Below, in pieces: positions 5,012-5,167 of a stretch of 5,167 nt of DNA. Position numbers and translations under genes: made by a program. The stretch is taken from contig JAKAXP010000168.1 of assembly GCA_021816545.1 (NCBI GenBank), forward strand, positions 1 through 5,167, written 5' to 3'. The notes beneath the pieces were generated by a model. It was not told the DNA's origin and made no database searches. It was given only the letters and a program-made list of their open reading frames with translations. The stretch comes from Bacteroidota bacterium (GTDB lineage: Bacteria > Bacteroidota > Bacteroidia > Bacteroidales > VadinHA17). The stretch's first letter is position 1; every line of letters begins with the position of its first letter.

Positions 5012-5083
5012 TGCGGGGTGGAGCAGTGGCAGCTCGTTGGGCTCATAACCCAAAGGTCGGAGGTTCGAATCCTCCCTCCGCTA
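5012..5083 (+). tRNA. Initiator tRNA-fMet (CAU)
   Basis: A full cloverleaf is visible. Acceptor stem 5012-5018 pairs with 5076-5082, D stem GAGC/GCTC (5021-5024 with 5032-5035), anticodon stem TTGGG/CCCAA (5037-5041 with 5049-5053) with loop CTCATAA and anticodon CAT at 5044-5046, variable loop AGGTC, T stem GGAGG/CCTCC with loop TTCGAAT, discriminator A at 5083. Three marks identify the bacterial initiator rather than elongator Met or lysidine-modified Ile: the 1:72 position is a T-T mismatch, the anticodon stem has three consecutive G-C pairs (5039-5041 with 5049-5051), and D-stem position 11:24 is A-T. The CCA end is not encoded (CAA follows), so it must be added by nucleotidyltransferase. 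The D loop is short (AGTGGCA, 7 bases) but keeps the GG pair. It has its own promoter upstream and a terminator six bases downstream. Confidence 0.96.
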
Positions 5084-5088
5084 CAAAG

Positions 5089-5128
5089 AAAAAGCTCTGG
5101 TGCGAAAGCATCAGGGCTTTTTAGTTTT
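5089..5128 (+). terminator. Intrinsic terminator of the tRNA-fMet unit
   Basis: AAAGCTCTGGTGC (5091-5103), a GAAA loop, then GCATCAGGGCTTT (5108-5120) form a 13-bp stem with two G-U pairs. Flanking A-T pairs extend it to 15 bp (5089-5122). The 3' side runs into CTTTTTAGTTTTAT. The GAAA loop closed by C-G is a stable GNRA tetraloop. The position just after the tRNA fits a one-gene transcription unit. Confidence 0.93.
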
Positions 5129-5130
5129 AT

Positions 5131-5167
5131 ACCGAGCTGTGCTTGCACAAGCGAGGGATAGATCGGA
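5131..5167. other. Uninterpreted tail after the terminator, cut by the window edge
   Basis: These 37 bases contain a small inverted repeat, TGTGC-TT-GCACA (5138-5149), or alternatively GCTTG-CA-CAAGC (5141-5152), followed by GCGAGGGATAGATCGGA. The AGCGAGG..GATCGG flavour recalls the insert at 2184-2222 read on the minus strand. It may be the start of another intergenic repeat element, but the window ends before this can be judged. I see no coding sequence. Confidence 0.3.

Noticed and set aside
5012..5083. Elongator tRNA-Met or tRNA-Ile2 (lysidine at C34)
   Set aside because: The unpaired 1:72 position, three G-C pairs in the anticodon stem and A11:T24 are initiator marks.
4897..5161. Three overlapping 75-81-codon frames over the tRNA region, both strands
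   Set aside because: They run across the promoter, tRNA-fMet and terminator; the RNA unit explains the sequence.

Overview
The window looks like a piece of a Bacteroidota chromosome, most likely a Bacteroidales-type anaerobe. This rests on three things. There are TTTG / TAnnTTTG promoters of the Bacteroidota housekeeping sigma type, the clearest being TTTG-N19-TATATTTG ahead of the tRNA. The translation starts visible here lack Shine-Dalgarno sequences and have A-rich leaders. The protein set also fits: a Tricorn-like protease, a one-domain superoxide reductase, a small bacterial PH-domain protein, and an exported protein of a Bacteroidota-style family. The assignment is inference from sequence features, not a database result.

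Layout. Positions 2-2017 (+) hold the C-terminal two thirds of a Tricorn-type S41 serine protease whose start lies upstream of the window. Positions 2018-2284 form a convergent, non-coding spacer packed with short tandem repeats and palindromes. Positions 2285-4804 (-) carry four co-oriented genes. In transcription order they are an exported protein of unknown function (4804-4133), an aldo/keto reductase (4107-3154), a superoxide reductase (3070-2684) and a PH-domain membrane protein (2653-2285). Gaps are 25, 83 and 30 bp, and the 83-bp gap carries a candidate promoter for the last two genes. Positions 4805-4895 are a divergent spacer. From 4896 rightward (+) there is a complete tRNA transcription unit: promoter, structured leader, initiator tRNA-fMet(CAU) and a strong intrinsic terminator. 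A short uninterpreted tail follows to the window end.

How the genes relate. The protease degrades peptides and has no evident link to the minus-strand genes. Superoxide reductase and the PH protein probably share a transcript. The reductase suggests an oxygen-sensitive lifestyle, but no rubredoxin or other electron donor is encoded here.

Most worth a second look is the tRNA-fMet leader. It starts with a 13-base exact copy of the 5' end of the tRNA and later has a 9-base exact copy of the D-stem/anticodon-stem junction, but the D arm between them is replaced by a perfect 8-bp hairpin. Two diverged copies of that hairpin lie 2.8 kb away in the convergent spacer, so it is a dispersed repeat family. 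The same spacer also contains a GAC-N5 octamer array and a GTCGGCA-like heptamer array.
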